From Lysobacter avium (GTDB lineage Bacteria; Pseudomonadota; Gammaproteobacteria; Xanthomonadales; Xanthomonadaceae): 64,000 nucleotides of DNA. Below the pieces are notes generated by a model, which saw nothing but the letters and a program-made list of their open reading frames with translations, ran no database searches and was not told where the DNA came from. The DNA lies in contig NZ_CP063657.1 in the NCBI RefSeq assembly GCF_015209745.1, positions 2,294,001 through 2,358,000 of the forward strand, given 5' to 3'. Below are positions 1-10,073 of this stretch, one piece after another. A program made the position numbers and the translations under genes. Within the stretch, counting starts at the first letter, position 1, and the number at the start of each line of letters is the position of its first letter.

Positions 1-922
1 GATCCTCGCGGCTGATCTCATCGCAGGCGGCGACGATTCCGTCATTGATCGTGCGTTCGCCGTCGCGCGCCGCGGCGCCATCATCGGTCTCGCCGCCGCC
101 TTCCAGCGGCCGGTAACGCACCGACACCGGATACCCGCGCCCTTCGACATCGACCACCGGCGCGTTGTCGAAATGCGCCGAGAACCGCGCGGTGTCGATC
201 GTCGCCGAGGTCACGATGACCTTCAGGTCCGGCCGCTTGCGCAGCAGCTGCTTGAGATACCCCAGCAGGAAGTCGATGTTGAGGCTGCGCTCATGCGCCT
301 CGTCGATCAGGATCGTGTCGTAGCGCGACAGCCAGCGATCCGACTGGATCTCCGCCAGCAGGATGCCGTCGGTCATGAACTTGATCGCGGTGTCGTCGCC
401 GACGTTCTCGCTGAAGCGGACCTGGAAGCCGACGGTGGTGCCCAGTGGCGTGTTGAGTTCTTCGGCGACGCGCTTGGCCACCGCGCGCGCGGCAATCCGT
501 CGCGGCTGGGTGCAGCCGATCATGCCCGCCGCCCCGCGCCCTGCCGCCAGACACAGCTTGGGCAACTGGGTGGTCTTGCCCGAGCCCGTCTCGCCGGCGA
601 CCACGATCACCTGGTGCCTGCCGATCAGCTCGACGATGCGCTCCGCCTGGCTGGCAATCGGCAGAGACGGGTCGACCGGTGCGCGCGGCAGGGTTGCGGC
701 CCGCGCCTCGCGGCGGGTGATCGAGTCCTTCAGCGCATCCTCAAAACGCGCCTGCAGCGCCGCATCGGCCGGCGCATTGCGCCAGCGCGACCACAGGCCA
801 TGCAAGCGCCCGCGATCACGCGTCAGCGCGTCGTCGATGTTGCGACGCGCGGCATCCAGCCCGGCACCGTCGGGGCTGCGCGGTCGTGACGCGGCGTTGC
901 CATGGGAGTTGCTACGGTTCAT
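1..922 (-). CDS. hrpA: ATP-dependent RNA helicase HrpA, N-terminal part (runs off window)
   Basis: This is a DEAH-box RNA helicase, cytoplasmic, that in other bacteria acts in mRNA processing and ribosome rescue. The reading frame is open from the ATG at 922 to the window edge (307 codons). A basic N-terminal region is followed by a Walker A motif GETGSGKTT at about residue 115, the TQPRR motif, and the DEAH box (IDEAHERS) with a downstream SAT motif. That order is typical of HrpA. The full family member is about 1300 residues, so roughly three quarters lies outside the window. It diverges from dps, whose start is 84 bases away. Confidence in the family is high; separation from HrpB rests on the N-terminal layout. 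Confidence 0.9.
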   Translation of the reverse strand, partial: MNRSNSHGNAASRPRSPDGAGLDAARRNIDDALTRDRGRLHGLWSRWRNAPADAALQARFEDALKDSITRREARAATLPRAPVDPSLPIASQAERIVELIGRHQVIVVAGETGSGKTTQLPKLCLAAGRGAAGMIGCTQPRRIAARAVAKRVAEELNTPLGTTVGFQVRFSENVGDDTAIKFMTDGILLAEIQSDRWLSRYDTILIDEAHERSLNIDFLLGYLKQLLRKRPDLKVIVTSATIDTARFSAHFDNAPVVDVEGRGYPVSVRYRPLEGGGETDDGAAARDGERTINDGIVAACDEISRED

Positions 923-1005
923 CGGGTTGATTCAAAGAAACAGCGCATTGGTGTGTCACCCGATGCGCCATTGTCATCGCAGTTGTCGATCAAAGGAGAA
1001 CCTCC

Positions 1006-1596
1006 ATGGCCAAGACAGCACCGGCTGCAACAAAAAAATCCACCGACTCCAAAGCCAAGGGCAAGGACAGCGGGACGCGTCCCAGCCCGGTGGCATCGCC
1101 GGCCAAGGGTTCCGGGGCTCCGCCTGTGGATATCGGGATGAGCAGCACCGATCGCAAGAACGTCGCCGACGGCCTCTCCCACTTCCTCGCCGACGCCTAC
1201 ACGCTGTACCTGAAGACGCACAACTTCCACTGGAACGTCACCGGCCCGATGTTCAACACGCTGCACGTGATGTTCGAGACCCAGTATGCCGAGCAGTGGG
1301 TGGCGCTGGACGAGATCGCCGAGCGCATCCGCGCGCTGGGCTTCAACGCCCCGGGCTCCTACAAGGAGTTCACCAAGCTCTCCTCGATCCGCGAAGAGCC
1401 GGGCCTGGCGGATACCGCCGACTGGCGGGAGATGGTGCGCCAGCTCACGGTCGGCAATGAGGCGGTCTGCAGGACCGCCCGCTCGGTGCTCACCACCGCC
1501 GATGACGCCAGCGACGATCCGACCGTCGACCTGCTGACCCAGCGCCTGCATACCCACGAGAAGTACGCCTGGATGCTGCGCTCGCTGCTGCAGTAA
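1006..1596 (+). CDS. dps: Dps family DNA-binding ferritin-like protein
   Basis: Dps proteins form 12-mers that oxidise and store iron with peroxide and bind DNA, protecting the nucleoid. The 196-residue product has a ferritin-like four-helix core with the ferroxidase pattern HNFHWNV ... LDEIAERI (His, then Asp and Glu one helix later) from about residue 65. The first 45 residues are rich in Lys, Ala, Ser and Pro, a tail type that binds DNA in other Dps proteins and longer than in E. coli Dps. A strong ribosome-binding site (AAAGGAG) precedes the ATG. Its stop codon lies 4 bases from the stop of the convergent adhesin gene, with no hairpin terminator between them. Confidence 0.93.
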   Translation: MAKTAPAATKKSTDSKAKGKDSGTRPSPVASPAKGSGAPPVDIGMSSTDRKNVADGLSHFLADAYTLYLKTHNFHWNVTGPMFNTLHVMFETQYAEQWVALDEIAERIRALGFNAPGSYKEFTKLSSIREEPGLADTADWREMVRQLTVGNEAVCRTARSVLTTADDASDDPTVDLLTQRLHTHEKYAWMLRSLLQ

Positions 1597-1600
1597 GCGA

Positions 1601-4000
1601 TTACTTCACGCGCACCCTGAAACCCATCTCGACGATCTTGCCCGGGGGGAAGGTGCCCCTGGGCTTCAGCCTGATATGCGTCACCGCGGCATCAACGCCA
1701 TTGGGGTCGGCAATCGGCACATGGGTCCACGTGGCGCCTCCGTCACTGGAAAAATCGACGTCGTCGGTGAGGTCCGCCAAGGTGTTGAAGTTGAGGGACA
1801 GCGTGCTGCTACCCGGGGTGAAGATCACCGGAGAAATCCCGGTGATGTCAGGCAGGTCGCTGACGAACAGCACGGTGTTGACCGGAATCGGATCGGTCAC
1901 TACCAACGAGTTGGCATCCGTGACGGTGCCAGCCGGACTGGTGACACTTATGCGGTAAGTGATAAGTGCGCCCGGGATGGCCTTGGGGTTGGCGGTGCCA
2001 TTGATCGGGTCGGAGTAGACCATGGACAGTTTGACGATGGTCAACGGCGCGGCAGCCACCTGGAAACCAGCGTTTCTCGTATGGGTGACCGTTCCTTCGG
2101 TCCCTTCCCGGCCGGTGACGCTGGCAATCCAGCTGCCTGCTTTCGCATCCGACGGCAGCGTGTAGCTGTACTGATAGGTTTTGCTGGCGGCTGTCGGCGC
2201 GCCAACTTCCACCATCGCTCCGGCTAGCACTTTTACGACGCCTGAAGGGTCGGTCAGCTTGATACTGGCGCCGCTTACATCAAAGGCGCCAAAGGGATCG
2301 CTGATCACCGCGCGAACGTGGACAGTGTTGCCGGCGACATAGTTGGTTTGGGTGGTGACTGCCGGGTGCGGGGCGGAATACACCGCGACGCTGTCGACGT
2401 TGATGACCGTGGGTGTGTCAAACGTCAAGATGCTGGCGTTATTTGGGCCTGTGATCTTTTGACTTACCGTGATCCGCCGGTTTGAGCCCTGCGCTCTATT
2501 GATGACACGCAGGACCAGATAGTCGCCTGCTGACAGGGTGGTAAGGAGCACAGGAAGACTGAGATTCACTGCCTGAGGACCGTTATTTACGTTCGCTGTC
2601 GCCGTGGCCAAAATATCGCCCGCATTGGTGCGCAGCTGAATGTCGATCGACCTGGCAGTGCCCAGATTACTGCCCGTCGCTGCCACGACAAGCCGCGCCA
2701 CGACGTTTTGTGCGCTCAGGGTCAGTGTCCTGCCTACCGGGACGACTGGTGTCATTTTCCAGTCCATCGCGATATTCTGAGCGATCTCTACCGGTGCAAT
2801 GGAATTCGCCGCTTGCGGCGTGCGCGTCAGCTCTTGGCTGTCGTACACATAGAGGATCTTGTTGCCCTTGCCAGGTTCCGGCGTCCCCACAATCACGGTC
2901 GCGTCGCGGCTGACGTTGTTGGTGAGGTTGAAATCGAAGGTCGGGTTCGAGACCGAGGCAACGTTCTCCACACTGGCTGGCGCATTGAACGCCACGCTCA
3001 CATTGAGGGTTATTTCCGGGAGGCTCGCTCCGTTGGCAAGCACGCTCGGGTTCGTGCAGGTCACCACCTGCCCCGCCGCGCCACACGTCCAACCGGTGCC
3101 GCTTGCAGAGACGTAGCTCAAGCCGGCAGGCAGGGTGTCGACCACCTTGGTTATGCCACTGGTCGCCCCGGTGCCATTGTTGGTCACCGCGATGTCGTAG
3201 CTGCCGTTGCCACCTGCACTGAAACTACCCACGTGCGACTTGCTGATGGCCAGATCGGCCGACGGGAACTTCACCCCGAACAGCGCGCCCTGCAAGCCGC
3301 CGGCGACCAGTTGTGCGGTCACGTTGCGCAGGTTTCCGGCGGTCGCGAAGGCGTAGCTGCCAACGTCGCCAGCGACGCCCGCTTGGTTCACCGTGTTGGT
3401 GCCGACGCCCGTCAACACGGGATAGGCCGCCGCGGTGCCATAGGCGATCTGCGCCAACACCGTCCATGGATCACCGTCAGTGGTAAATCGCAGCGATTCA
3501 CCGTTGTTGGTGGATTCCGCGTCTGCCGCGACAAACACAAACGGCATGCCGCTGCTGCCATTGGCAACCACGGTGATTCCCGACAGCGATGCCGTCACCG
3601 TAGAGCCATTGTTTACCGTGTATAGAACCGGTTTTCCTGTTATGCCCTGGAATGCGGAGTTGCCGAAGGCGCCGCCCGTCCACGTCGGCACTTGACGCGC
3701 CACGAGTGAATTGCCGGATACCTTCAGGGTAAAGCTCAAGGTGGCGCCCCCAGGCAAGCTCACCACGAAGGGCTGTCCTGCAGCGCTGCGAGCGAGCGTG
3801 TCGCTGTAGCCCGACATGTCAAACCAGCAATAAGTTGCGTAGTCCGCCGGGGCCGTGCCCTTGGTGGTCGACGCGGAGCAGGTGGTAGTGGCCGCGAATG
3901 CCGGGATCGCAACCAAACAGCCAAGCAGAACGAAAGCCAGTGCCACCACCATTCGGCAGGCAGACGCCTGCAGCGAGCGATTCACCTGAGCCGGGATCAT
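1601..4000 (-). CDS. Secreted CshA-like/DUF11 surface adhesin
   Basis: The 799-residue product starts with a hydrophobic signal peptide (cleavage likely after AFA, about residue 36). Residues about 50-240 carry YCWFDMSGY, AFGNSAFQGI and ADAESTNNGESL, which resemble the CshA non-repetitive domain 2 of streptococcal adhesins; that match is from memory of the family. Residues about 248-370 are a DUF11 domain (SYDIAVTNNGTG, DTLPAGLSYV). The rest is beta-rich, with a second DUF11-like unit near the end (PKAIPGALITYRI, DPIPVNTV). No sortase motif, lipobox or membrane anchor is visible. The ATG overlaps the stop of the upstream barrel gene (ATGA), so translation is probably coupled. Inference: an exported adhesin served by the neighbouring barrel protein. 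Confidence 0.75.
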   Translation of the reverse strand: MIPAQVNRSLQASACRMVVALAFVLLGCLVAIPAFAATTTCSASTTKGTAPADYATYCWFDMSGYSDTLARSAAGQPFVVSLPGGATLSFTLKVSGNSLVARQVPTWTGGAFGNSAFQGITGKPVLYTVNNGSTVTASLSGITVVANGSSGMPFVFVAADAESTNNGESLRFTTDGDPWTVLAQIAYGTAAAYPVLTGVGTNTVNQAGVAGDVGSYAFATAGNLRNVTAQLVAGGLQGALFGVKFPSADLAISKSHVGSFSAGGNGSYDIAVTNNGTGATSGITKVVDTLPAGLSYVSASGTGWTCGAAGQVVTCTNPSVLANGASLPEITLNVSVAFNAPASVENVASVSNPTFDFNLTNNVSRDATVIVGTPEPGKGNKILYVYDSQELTRTPQAANSIAPVEIAQNIAMDWKMTPVVPVGRTLTLSAQNVVARLVVAATGSNLGTARSIDIQLRTNAGDILATATANVNNGPQAVNLSLPVLLTTLSAGDYLVLRVINRAQGSNRRITVSQKITGPNNASILTFDTPTVINVDSVAVYSAPHPAVTTQTNYVAGNTVHVRAVISDPFGAFDVSGASIKLTDPSGVVKVLAGAMVEVGAPTAASKTYQYSYTLPSDAKAGSWIASVTGREGTEGTVTHTRNAGFQVAAAPLTIVKLSMVYSDPINGTANPKAIPGALITYRISVTSPAGTVTDANSLVVTDPIPVNTVLFVSDLPDITGISPVIFTPGSSTLSLNFNTLADLTDDVDFSSDGGATWTHVPIADPNGVDAAVTHIRLKPRGTFPPGKIVEMGFRVRVK

Positions 4001-7000
4001 CGCGCGCCCCCTACCGAGCCAAGGATTCCACTCAGCGCCGGCGTCGCCTGGTCGAACTTGAAACGCATCATCAGGTAGGCGCCTTGCCGGGTGTAATGGG
4101 CTGAATCGAAATCACGGTCCTCAAACCCCACCACGTTGTAGCCAACGCTGAACCAGGCATTGGTGAAAGGTGACACACCTACCACCGGACCACCCGCGTA
4201 GCTGAAATTGTGCTGGCCCCAAGCATGCCTGACGCTGCCGCGCAGACCGATGTCCAGCCTGGGGTTGACGTCGAACCGCCATTCCAGGCCAATGATGTCG
4301 GTGTAGCCGGAGTAATCGCGGCCGTCATAGCCGTAGCGGTCAAACACGTACTTGGAACCGTAGTACAACGACCACTGGCTGCGCTGGCCCGCTTCAAACA
4401 GGTTGCCCTTCATATCCTCGGTGGTCCATTCATCGGACACATGGTTGATGACGAAGTTGTTGACCAGACGTCGCGAACGGACATCACCGTTGACCGCAAC
4501 CGTGTTTTGGCCGATCACGTTCTCACCGTTGCCGTTACGCAGTTCGTCGACGCGCAGTTCAAGGCGGTTGAGAAGCGCCCACTGGCTGCCGAGCGGGCGC
4601 CAAGCCCAGGACAAGCCAACGTTGGCCAGCAAACCACGGCTGCCGACCGCCTGCCCGACGGAGAACGCCTGCACCGACGCGGCAAACGCCATGCCGGTGT
4701 CGACCTGGCGCAGGAATGCGGTCGTGAATCCATAGCGGTCGGAGGTAGCAGCCTCGCGGCCTTCGATACGCCCGTTCCAGGTCCACAGTTCACTGCGGTA
4801 GGTCGCCCCCGCCGACAACGCGGTGAAGTCCTCGGTCAAGGCGCCCCCGTCGCGGATGCCCCCGGAAGTGATCGGACCCGCATCGGGTGACGTCAGCGGC
4901 GGCGCGTCGGCGGACTCGTGAAACGCATGGCTGCTGTCCAGCGCCAGGTCCACCGCCCAACGCTTGCCAATCTGGAGCGACTGGCTCAGTCCGAACAGAC
5001 CGAACGTACGCGGACCGTACTCGGAAATCTGGCTCTGGTTGAGGGTGCTGGTCAGGCGTGCACCCGCCCATGGTGCGACTTCGAAACCGAAACGGGTGGT
5101 CGCCGTATCGCGGGTGTCACCGTCGGTGAACTCCTGCGCCGCGATCAGTCGCACCGCATCGTTAATTGCGTAGGCGGCGCCAAGCTGCAGCCGGGTCGGG
5201 AAATCCACGCTCTCGTTCTTTCCGCCCAGCCCGAGCTCCGCGGCGGCGCTCAGCTCCAGCTTGTTGTCCAGCAACGAGCGATTGGCGCCCAAGGTGATTT
5301 GCCGCGATTCGTTCACCTCACCCGCCTGCGACTGGTCGCGCACCACCTGCACACCGGCCCGCGCGCCCCAGCGTTCCGCGCGGTAATCCAGTTGCGCATT
5401 GACTGCGTCCCGTGTGGCGCCGCCGACGAGGTCTTCCTGGCGGTAGGCCTGCTGCTGCACAGCGAATTTCTCATCGATCCGCCACTGGGTGTCCAGACCG
5501 ATCTTGTACATACCCGACTCGCTGGCATTCTGCTGGTTGAGGCCGAATCCCGGCGCTTGGCGACGCACGTAACCCAGCGCATCGAACCGCTCGCCGTGAT
5601 GCTCCAGCTCGAACAGATAGGCGTTGCCGGAGTGATCCTGCAAGCCGTCTTCACCTTCACTGCTCGCCACCTCCACCCGCAGTTCAGTGGCGTCGCGCAG
5701 CTTGAGCTTCGCATCCACCCCGGCCAGGCGTGTGCTGCCGCGGGTGTCCTTCTCGGAGATGTAGGACACACCACCGGTAAGGCGGCCGTCGAGCAAGGCC
5801 ACCCCGACCCGTCCACCCGCGTTGAGCTGCTGGTCTCCTCGACCGATGGTTTCGTACTCGACCACGATGACATTCGGGTTGAAGCCAAAATCCCGGCTGG
5901 CGATCGGCTCACGAAAGAACAGCGTGCCTGCCGCGTAGTCGATGTCGTAATCAAGGTGCCGAGTCAGCGTACGGGTCTCGATGATGAGCTCGCTGCGGAA
6001 ACGGTCGCGGGTCTCGATCCGCACGCGCTCGCCATTGATGGCGACGTTGCCACGCGACAGCCGGTACAGCCCCGATGTGCCGTTGCCCTGGATCTCGTCG
6101 CGGGCATAATTCTGCGCGGTCTCTGCAGCAAAACCGTTGAACTCGACCACCGGCCCGCGGTATTCGACTTTGATCCCGTTCAGCGTGCGGGTATAGCGCG
6201 ACAGCTGTGTGCGATCCAGGCCAGTTACATAGTCGCCGAACAAGGCATAGAACTGGTCGCGTTCCAGCTTGACGTAGAGCTTGTCGGTGCTGGACGCGTC
6301 GTAGCCTTGCTGGGTGGTATCGCCATAGAGGGTGTAGAACTTTTCCGGATCGATCGTCGAAAGCAGGTTCTGGCGGTTCAGGCGATCGGTTGGTTTGTCG
6401 GAGTCATAGGCGAGGGTCAACATCCACTTGCCCTGCACGCGCCCCTTGGCATACAGAGAGAGTTGGCCGTCGGTATACATGCCCCCATGTTCACCCTGCT
6501 CCGCCAGTGCTTGCAGGTTGCCCTTCAATGTGTCGTAGCCGACCGTGCCGGATGCGAAACCCACCACTATCCAGTCGCGCGGCGTGGACTCCAGCCACAC
6601 GCTGAGCCGATCTTCGCGAACAGGCCCACCGTTGCTGCCCTGGAACGGGAACCGCAGCTCCGCACTACCCGCCACCGAGGTGGGAGCCAGTTCGATGTAG
6701 GCGACGCCTTCATCGCCCTCGACGTGCCAAGTCGGCTGGAACCGGTCCAGCCCCGCGAGTTGCCGCTCTTGCTGCGCCTGAACCGTCTGCGCCGGCAGGT
6801 AGGGGGCGGAAAGCTGGAAGCTGCCGGTGACGCCGGCACGCAACGGGCGTCCGCTGCGGTCAAGCAGGCGCACCGCGATCACCGGCTTCTGGATGCCGTC
6901 CGCCGCCAGGATCGACTGCTCCGGCACCAATACCGCACGCGCCGCGGCGCCGGAATAATGCACGGTGCGGTCCAGGCTGGCGACCACGGTGCCGTTTGCG

Positions 7001-8823
7001 TCCTGCAACTGAGCGCGAAATACGTTGCTGCCATCCGCCAGCGGCACGGCAACCCAGCGGGTGACCGCGACGGTCTTGTCGGAACTCGTTGAGCTCCCGT
7101 CGTAGTTGATGGCCGACACCGGTTCACCATTGCGCGTCAGCACGACTTTTTGCCCAGGTGCGTGTTTGATCACGATGCGGGTGGTGGGCGAACGGGGGTT
7201 GTGATCCAACTCCGGGAACAACCACGCTTGGCCAGGCGCCTGCCCCGCCAGCCAGTCGACGTTGCCACCGCCGGCCGCGGTCGCGTCGTCGAGGGTCTCC
7301 GGTCGCGCATGCTGCTGCGCCACGCGTTCGGTGTCCGCGTCGGACGGCGACGTCGCTTCGGACTGCGCGTCGTTCGTACCGGTCGCCGTGACCTTCTCGC
7401 GGAGGCGGAAATCGGCCCGCCAAAGGCTACCTCCGTTGGCCTCGACGAACTGCGAGAACGCACGTCCGGCAAACCGCGAGTCGGGGTTGCAGGACACGGC
7501 CTCAAGGTTCGACGGCACGGTGGCCACATCCAACTGCACTACATGAGTACCGGGGCGCACGCCCTCGAAATGGTAGGCACCATCCTGATCGGTGGCGACG
7601 TAGGTGCCGTCGTCGAGCAGCAGACGCACACCGGGCACACCTTGTAACTCCGCCGCTGGCAACCCGCATGCACCGTCAAGCACCCGGCCGATGATGGTGA
7701 AGTGCGAGGTGAACAGAGGCTCCTCGATCCGCACGGCAGCCTGCGCCTCGTTAGAGACCAGCCGTCCCAGTCCCGTTGCCTGTGCGCGGTTGATTGCCTG
7801 GCCGGTGCGGATGTCACTGGCGACCGCCACCAGGTAGGTAACTTCGATTGCCGCATCCATTGCCAGGTCACCGACGGCAATCCGCAGGCTGCGGCCGTCG
7901 GGAGTAACCGAAGGGTCAAGCACAGCCTTGTCGCCGATCCGCAGTGATCCGGGCTGGTAACGCATGCCCTGCGGCAGGGTGTCGACAATCACAACGCTGC
8001 GGATTGGCTGGTCGTGACGGCTCTGCAAGGACAGTCGGTATTGCAGGATGTCGCCAGCCGATGCCTGGGGCAGCGACACCTGCTTGGACAGAAGCATGCC
8101 CCGTTGGACTTGCAGCGCGTAGCTCTGCACCGTCAGCGTGACGCGGTCAGCCGGGAAGTCCGGGTCGGCGTACACGGCGGTGAGGGTTCCCTCGTCGGCC
8201 AGCGACAACATGCAATCGCCGATCACCGCCGGGGGCGGAACCGCCAGACTCGGGATGACGATGGCGAATACACCGGTATTGACGCCGGTTTCCTGCAGGC
8301 GAAGCGTTTCCTCGTCACCGGTGGACGTGGTCAGCGTGACCTGGACGTACTCGCGGATTGCCGGATCGCGATTGCGGTTGGCATCGTCCAGGCGCAGGAG
8401 GACGGGTTGGCCGGGGTAAAACCTGTCGGTTGTGGTGGCGTCGGCGACGTCCATACCCAGGGGATTGCCGTCCTGGTCGATCAAGGTGGGCAGCGGCACG
8501 AAGGTGCCTGCGCCGGGGTTGCCGCTGGGCAGCTCGCACTGGCCGCCGTCCACCGGCAACGGCGCGCTGCCCGGCAACGTGGGCGAATGAGTGAGGAAAC
8601 CCAGCGACGCGATCGTGGGCGCCGGCAGGGTGTCGAAACTGACGGTATTGCTGAGCAGGCCGATAACGTCGCCGACCGGCGTGCCGGTCGGCGACGCGTT
8701 TTGATAGCTGACGCTGGCGGTGTTGTCGATGGTCGCAGCCGCCGCCGGAACGCAGGCAAACGTACTCAACACCGCACTGACAAGTGCGATGACATGACGC
8801 GGAAGGCTCCGTGGCGATGACAT
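3997..8823 (-). CDS. Large DUF11-containing predicted outer-membrane barrel protein
   Basis: The product is 1608 residues with a signal peptide ending near residue 30. Then come an NTASVSYQ segment, a DUF11 domain at about 240-360 (DILQYRLSLQS, DTLPQGMRY), an SdrD-B/CNA-B-like fold at about 374-440 (VRLLLDDGTYVATDQDGAYHF), Ig-like stretches to about 740, and a long C-terminal half. That half alternates polar and hydrophobic residues with repeated aromatic strand ends, as in large outer-membrane beta-barrels, and contains LDYDIDYAAGTLFF at about 956. There is no TonB box or plug domain. The chain ends in an 18-residue tail after MMRFKFDQ rather than in a terminal Phe. It sits between a small DUF11 gene and the coupled adhesin gene. 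Function is unknown; a display or export platform is inferred. Confidence 0.72.
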   Translation of the reverse strand: MSSPRSLPRHVIALVSAVLSTFACVPAAAATIDNTASVSYQNASPTGTPVGDVIGLLSNTVSFDTLPAPTIASLGFLTHSPTLPGSAPLPVDGGQCELPSGNPGAGTFVPLPTLIDQDGNPLGMDVADATTTDRFYPGQPVLLRLDDANRNRDPAIREYVQVTLTTSTGDEETLRLQETGVNTGVFAIVIPSLAVPPPAVIGDCMLSLADEGTLTAVYADPDFPADRVTLTVQSYALQVQRGMLLSKQVSLPQASAGDILQYRLSLQSRHDQPIRSVVIVDTLPQGMRYQPGSLRIGDKAVLDPSVTPDGRSLRIAVGDLAMDAAIEVTYLVAVASDIRTGQAINRAQATGLGRLVSNEAQAAVRIEEPLFTSHFTIIGRVLDGACGLPAAELQGVPGVRLLLDDGTYVATDQDGAYHFEGVRPGTHVVQLDVATVPSNLEAVSCNPDSRFAGRAFSQFVEANGGSLWRADFRLREKVTATGTNDAQSEATSPSDADTERVAQQHARPETLDDATAAGGGNVDWLAGQAPGQAWLFPELDHNPRSPTTRIVIKHAPGQKVVLTRNGEPVSAINYDGSSTSSDKTVAVTRWVAVPLADGSNVFRAQLQDANGTVVASLDRTVHYSGAAARAVLVPEQSILAADGIQKPVIAVRLLDRSGRPLRAGVTGSFQLSAPYLPAQTVQAQQERQLAGLDRFQPTWHVEGDEGVAYIELAPTSVAGSAELRFPFQGSNGGPVREDRLSVWLESTPRDWIVVGFASGTVGYDTLKGNLQALAEQGEHGGMYTDGQLSLYAKGRVQGKWMLTLAYDSDKPTDRLNRQNLLSTIDPEKFYTLYGDTTQQGYDASSTDKLYVKLERDQFYALFGDYVTGLDRTQLSRYTRTLNGIKVEYRGPVVEFNGFAAETAQNYARDEIQGNGTSGLYRLSRGNVAINGERVRIETRDRFRSELIIETRTLTRHLDYDIDYAAGTLFFREPIASRDFGFNPNVIVVEYETIGRGDQQLNAGGRVGVALLDGRLTGGVSYISEKDTRGSTRLAGVDAKLKLRDATELRVEVASSEGEDGLQDHSGNAYLFELEHHGERFDALGYVRRQAPGFGLNQQNASESGMYKIGLDTQWRIDEKFAVQQQAYRQEDLVGGATRDAVNAQLDYRAERWGARAGVQVVRDQSQAGEVNESRQITLGANRSLLDNKLELSAAAELGLGGKNESVDFPTRLQLGAAYAINDAVRLIAAQEFTDGDTRDTATTRFGFEVAPWAGARLTSTLNQSQISEYGPRTFGLFGLSQSLQIGKRWAVDLALDSSHAFHESADAPPLTSPDAGPITSGGIRDGGALTEDFTALSAGATYRSELWTWNGRIEGREAATSDRYGFTTAFLRQVDTGMAFAASVQAFSVGQAVGSRGLLANVGLSWAWRPLGSQWALLNRLELRVDELRNGNGENVIGQNTVAVNGDVRSRRLVNNFVINHVSDEWTTEDMKGNLFEAGQRSQWSLYYGSKYVFDRYGYDGRDYSGYTDIIGLEWRFDVNPRLDIGLRGSVRHAWGQHNFSYAGGPVVGVSPFTNAWFSVGYNVVGFEDRDFDSAHYTRQGAYLMMRFKFDQATPALSGILGSVGGAR

Positions 8824-8851
8824 GTATGGCTTTCGATGGTCGCAGCACTAG

Positions 8852-8880
8852 CTCCGCCGGCGCACATGGCGCCAGCGGAG
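8852..8880 (-). other. Intergenic hairpin between two DUF11 genes
   Basis: A 12-base inverted repeat (CTCCGCCGGCGC against GCGCCAGCGGAG, one mismatch) with a 5-base loop lies 18 bases past the stop of the 362-residue gene and 28 bases before the start of the barrel gene. No T-run follows on the minus strand, so it is not a classical terminator. It could stabilise the upstream part of the message or reduce read-through into the barrel gene. Confidence 0.5.
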
Positions 8881-8897
8881 TTGGTGCCCCGCCGATA

Positions 8898-9986
8898 TCA
8901 GTCGATGGTGACGTTGAAGATCGTGGTTGCGGTCGCGTTCGCCCCGACGGTTGGGACGAGGGTGCTCACGGTGCCACCCACTACGCTGCCACTGGTCCCG
9001 TTAGAGTTGCTGTCCCCTGCGACGTCGGTCTGCAGCGATGTAGCCGTCGGTGTGCAGTTCGTATCCCCCGCGTGGAGGGTGCCGGCGACATACGTGGTGC
9101 CGGTCGGGATCGGGTCGGTGACGGCGATGTTCGAAGCGGCCGTGGTCGTGCTGGCATTGGCGACCGCAATGCAGTACTGCACCACGGCGCCCGGAATCGC
9201 CTTCGGGTTGACCGTGAGGTTGAACGGGTCACTGATGACGGTCGAGGTCTTGGTGACCGAGATCGTCGCGGCCGCGACCTTGTACGCATCGCTGGCACTG
9301 TGCTTGCCATCGCGCACGCCGTCGCCAGCCGCCGTGCCAGCCACGTCTCCGAACACGTTGTCGACACCCGCGGTGTTGGCGCCTGCGGTCTGTACAGTGA
9401 GCGCGCCCTCCGTACCCGCCACGCCACCGTCACGTGCGGTGGCCTGCAGGCTTACGCCGGCAGTCTGGCCATCCACGACCGCCACCGGGATATCGGCGAC
9501 GACGTGCACCGTACGGATTTCATCCGGCGCCATCTCGTCGAGGAAGGTCACGAGGGTATCGGCGGCGTTGAAGATGCCGTCGCCGTCATCGAGGTAATAC
9601 GTGTACATGCCCGGATCGAAGCTGTCCGTCCCGCCGTGAGGATCGGCGGCGTTGGCGGCGTCGAGCCGATAGTCCATCACGCTGTTGGTGTTGTTGGTCA
9701 CGGTGAACGTCACCGCCTGGGCCGTCTGGCCTGGCGTCACGCTCGTGTATCCACCGCTGACTTCCGCAACGGTCACGTTCACCAGCCGGTCGACCTGGAA
9801 CGTCGCCACGCCGGCCGCCGGTGCGGTCTGCGTCACACCACCGACCTGATAGCTGACGCTGGCCGTGTTGGTGATGGTGGTATCGGCGCGCGTGCCCGAT
9901 GCCGGACCGGCGGCAAAAGCCGATTGCGCGCCGCCCAGCAGGAGCGCTGCTGTCAGGAGTTTCACTTGTAGGTGCTTGTGGTTCAT
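8898..9986 (-). CDS. Secreted DUF11-repeat protein
   Basis: The 362-residue product has a signal peptide ending in SAFA (about residue 26). Mature residues begin with TNTASVSYQVGG, matching the NTASVSYQ segment at the N-terminus of the barrel protein downstream. A first beta-rich unit (PGQTAQAVTFTVTNNTNSVMDYRL) spans about 70-240. A C-terminal DUF11-like unit at about 260-362 contains VNPKAIPGAVVQY and TDPIPTGTTYV, close to the end of the adhesin gene product. No anchor is visible. A GGGGAA ribosome-binding site precedes the ATG. It follows the 165-residue gene by 87 bases and is probably in the same operon. Role unknown; a surface or filament subunit is one possibility. Confidence 0.72.
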   Translation of the reverse strand: MNHKHLQVKLLTAALLLGGAQSAFAAGPASGTRADTTITNTASVSYQVGGVTQTAPAAGVATFQVDRLVNVTVAEVSGGYTSVTPGQTAQAVTFTVTNNTNSVMDYRLDAANAADPHGGTDSFDPGMYTYYLDDGDGIFNAADTLVTFLDEMAPDEIRTVHVVADIPVAVVDGQTAGVSLQATARDGGVAGTEGALTVQTAGANTAGVDNVFGDVAGTAAGDGVRDGKHSASDAYKVAAATISVTKTSTVISDPFNLTVNPKAIPGAVVQYCIAVANASTTTAASNIAVTDPIPTGTTYVAGTLHAGDTNCTPTATSLQTDVAGDSNSNGTSGSVVGGTVSTLVPTVGANATATTIFNVTID

Positions 9987-10073
9987 TGGGTTCCCCGATG
10001 TAACTGGTTGTAGGAGTGATTAGCTGAAGTGATGGGTGACGTCGTATTTGCGGACTCGAGGCATCGCGCCGGC

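Noticed and set aside
363..1460. 365-codon plus-strand frame across hrpA and dps
   Set aside because: It runs antisense to hrpA and out of frame through dps, both of which have unmistakable motifs.
4918..7092. 724-codon open frame on the plus strand
   Set aside because: It is antisense to the barrel gene, has no domain or signal peptide, and arises from high-GC codon bias; the minus-strand frame has clear domains.
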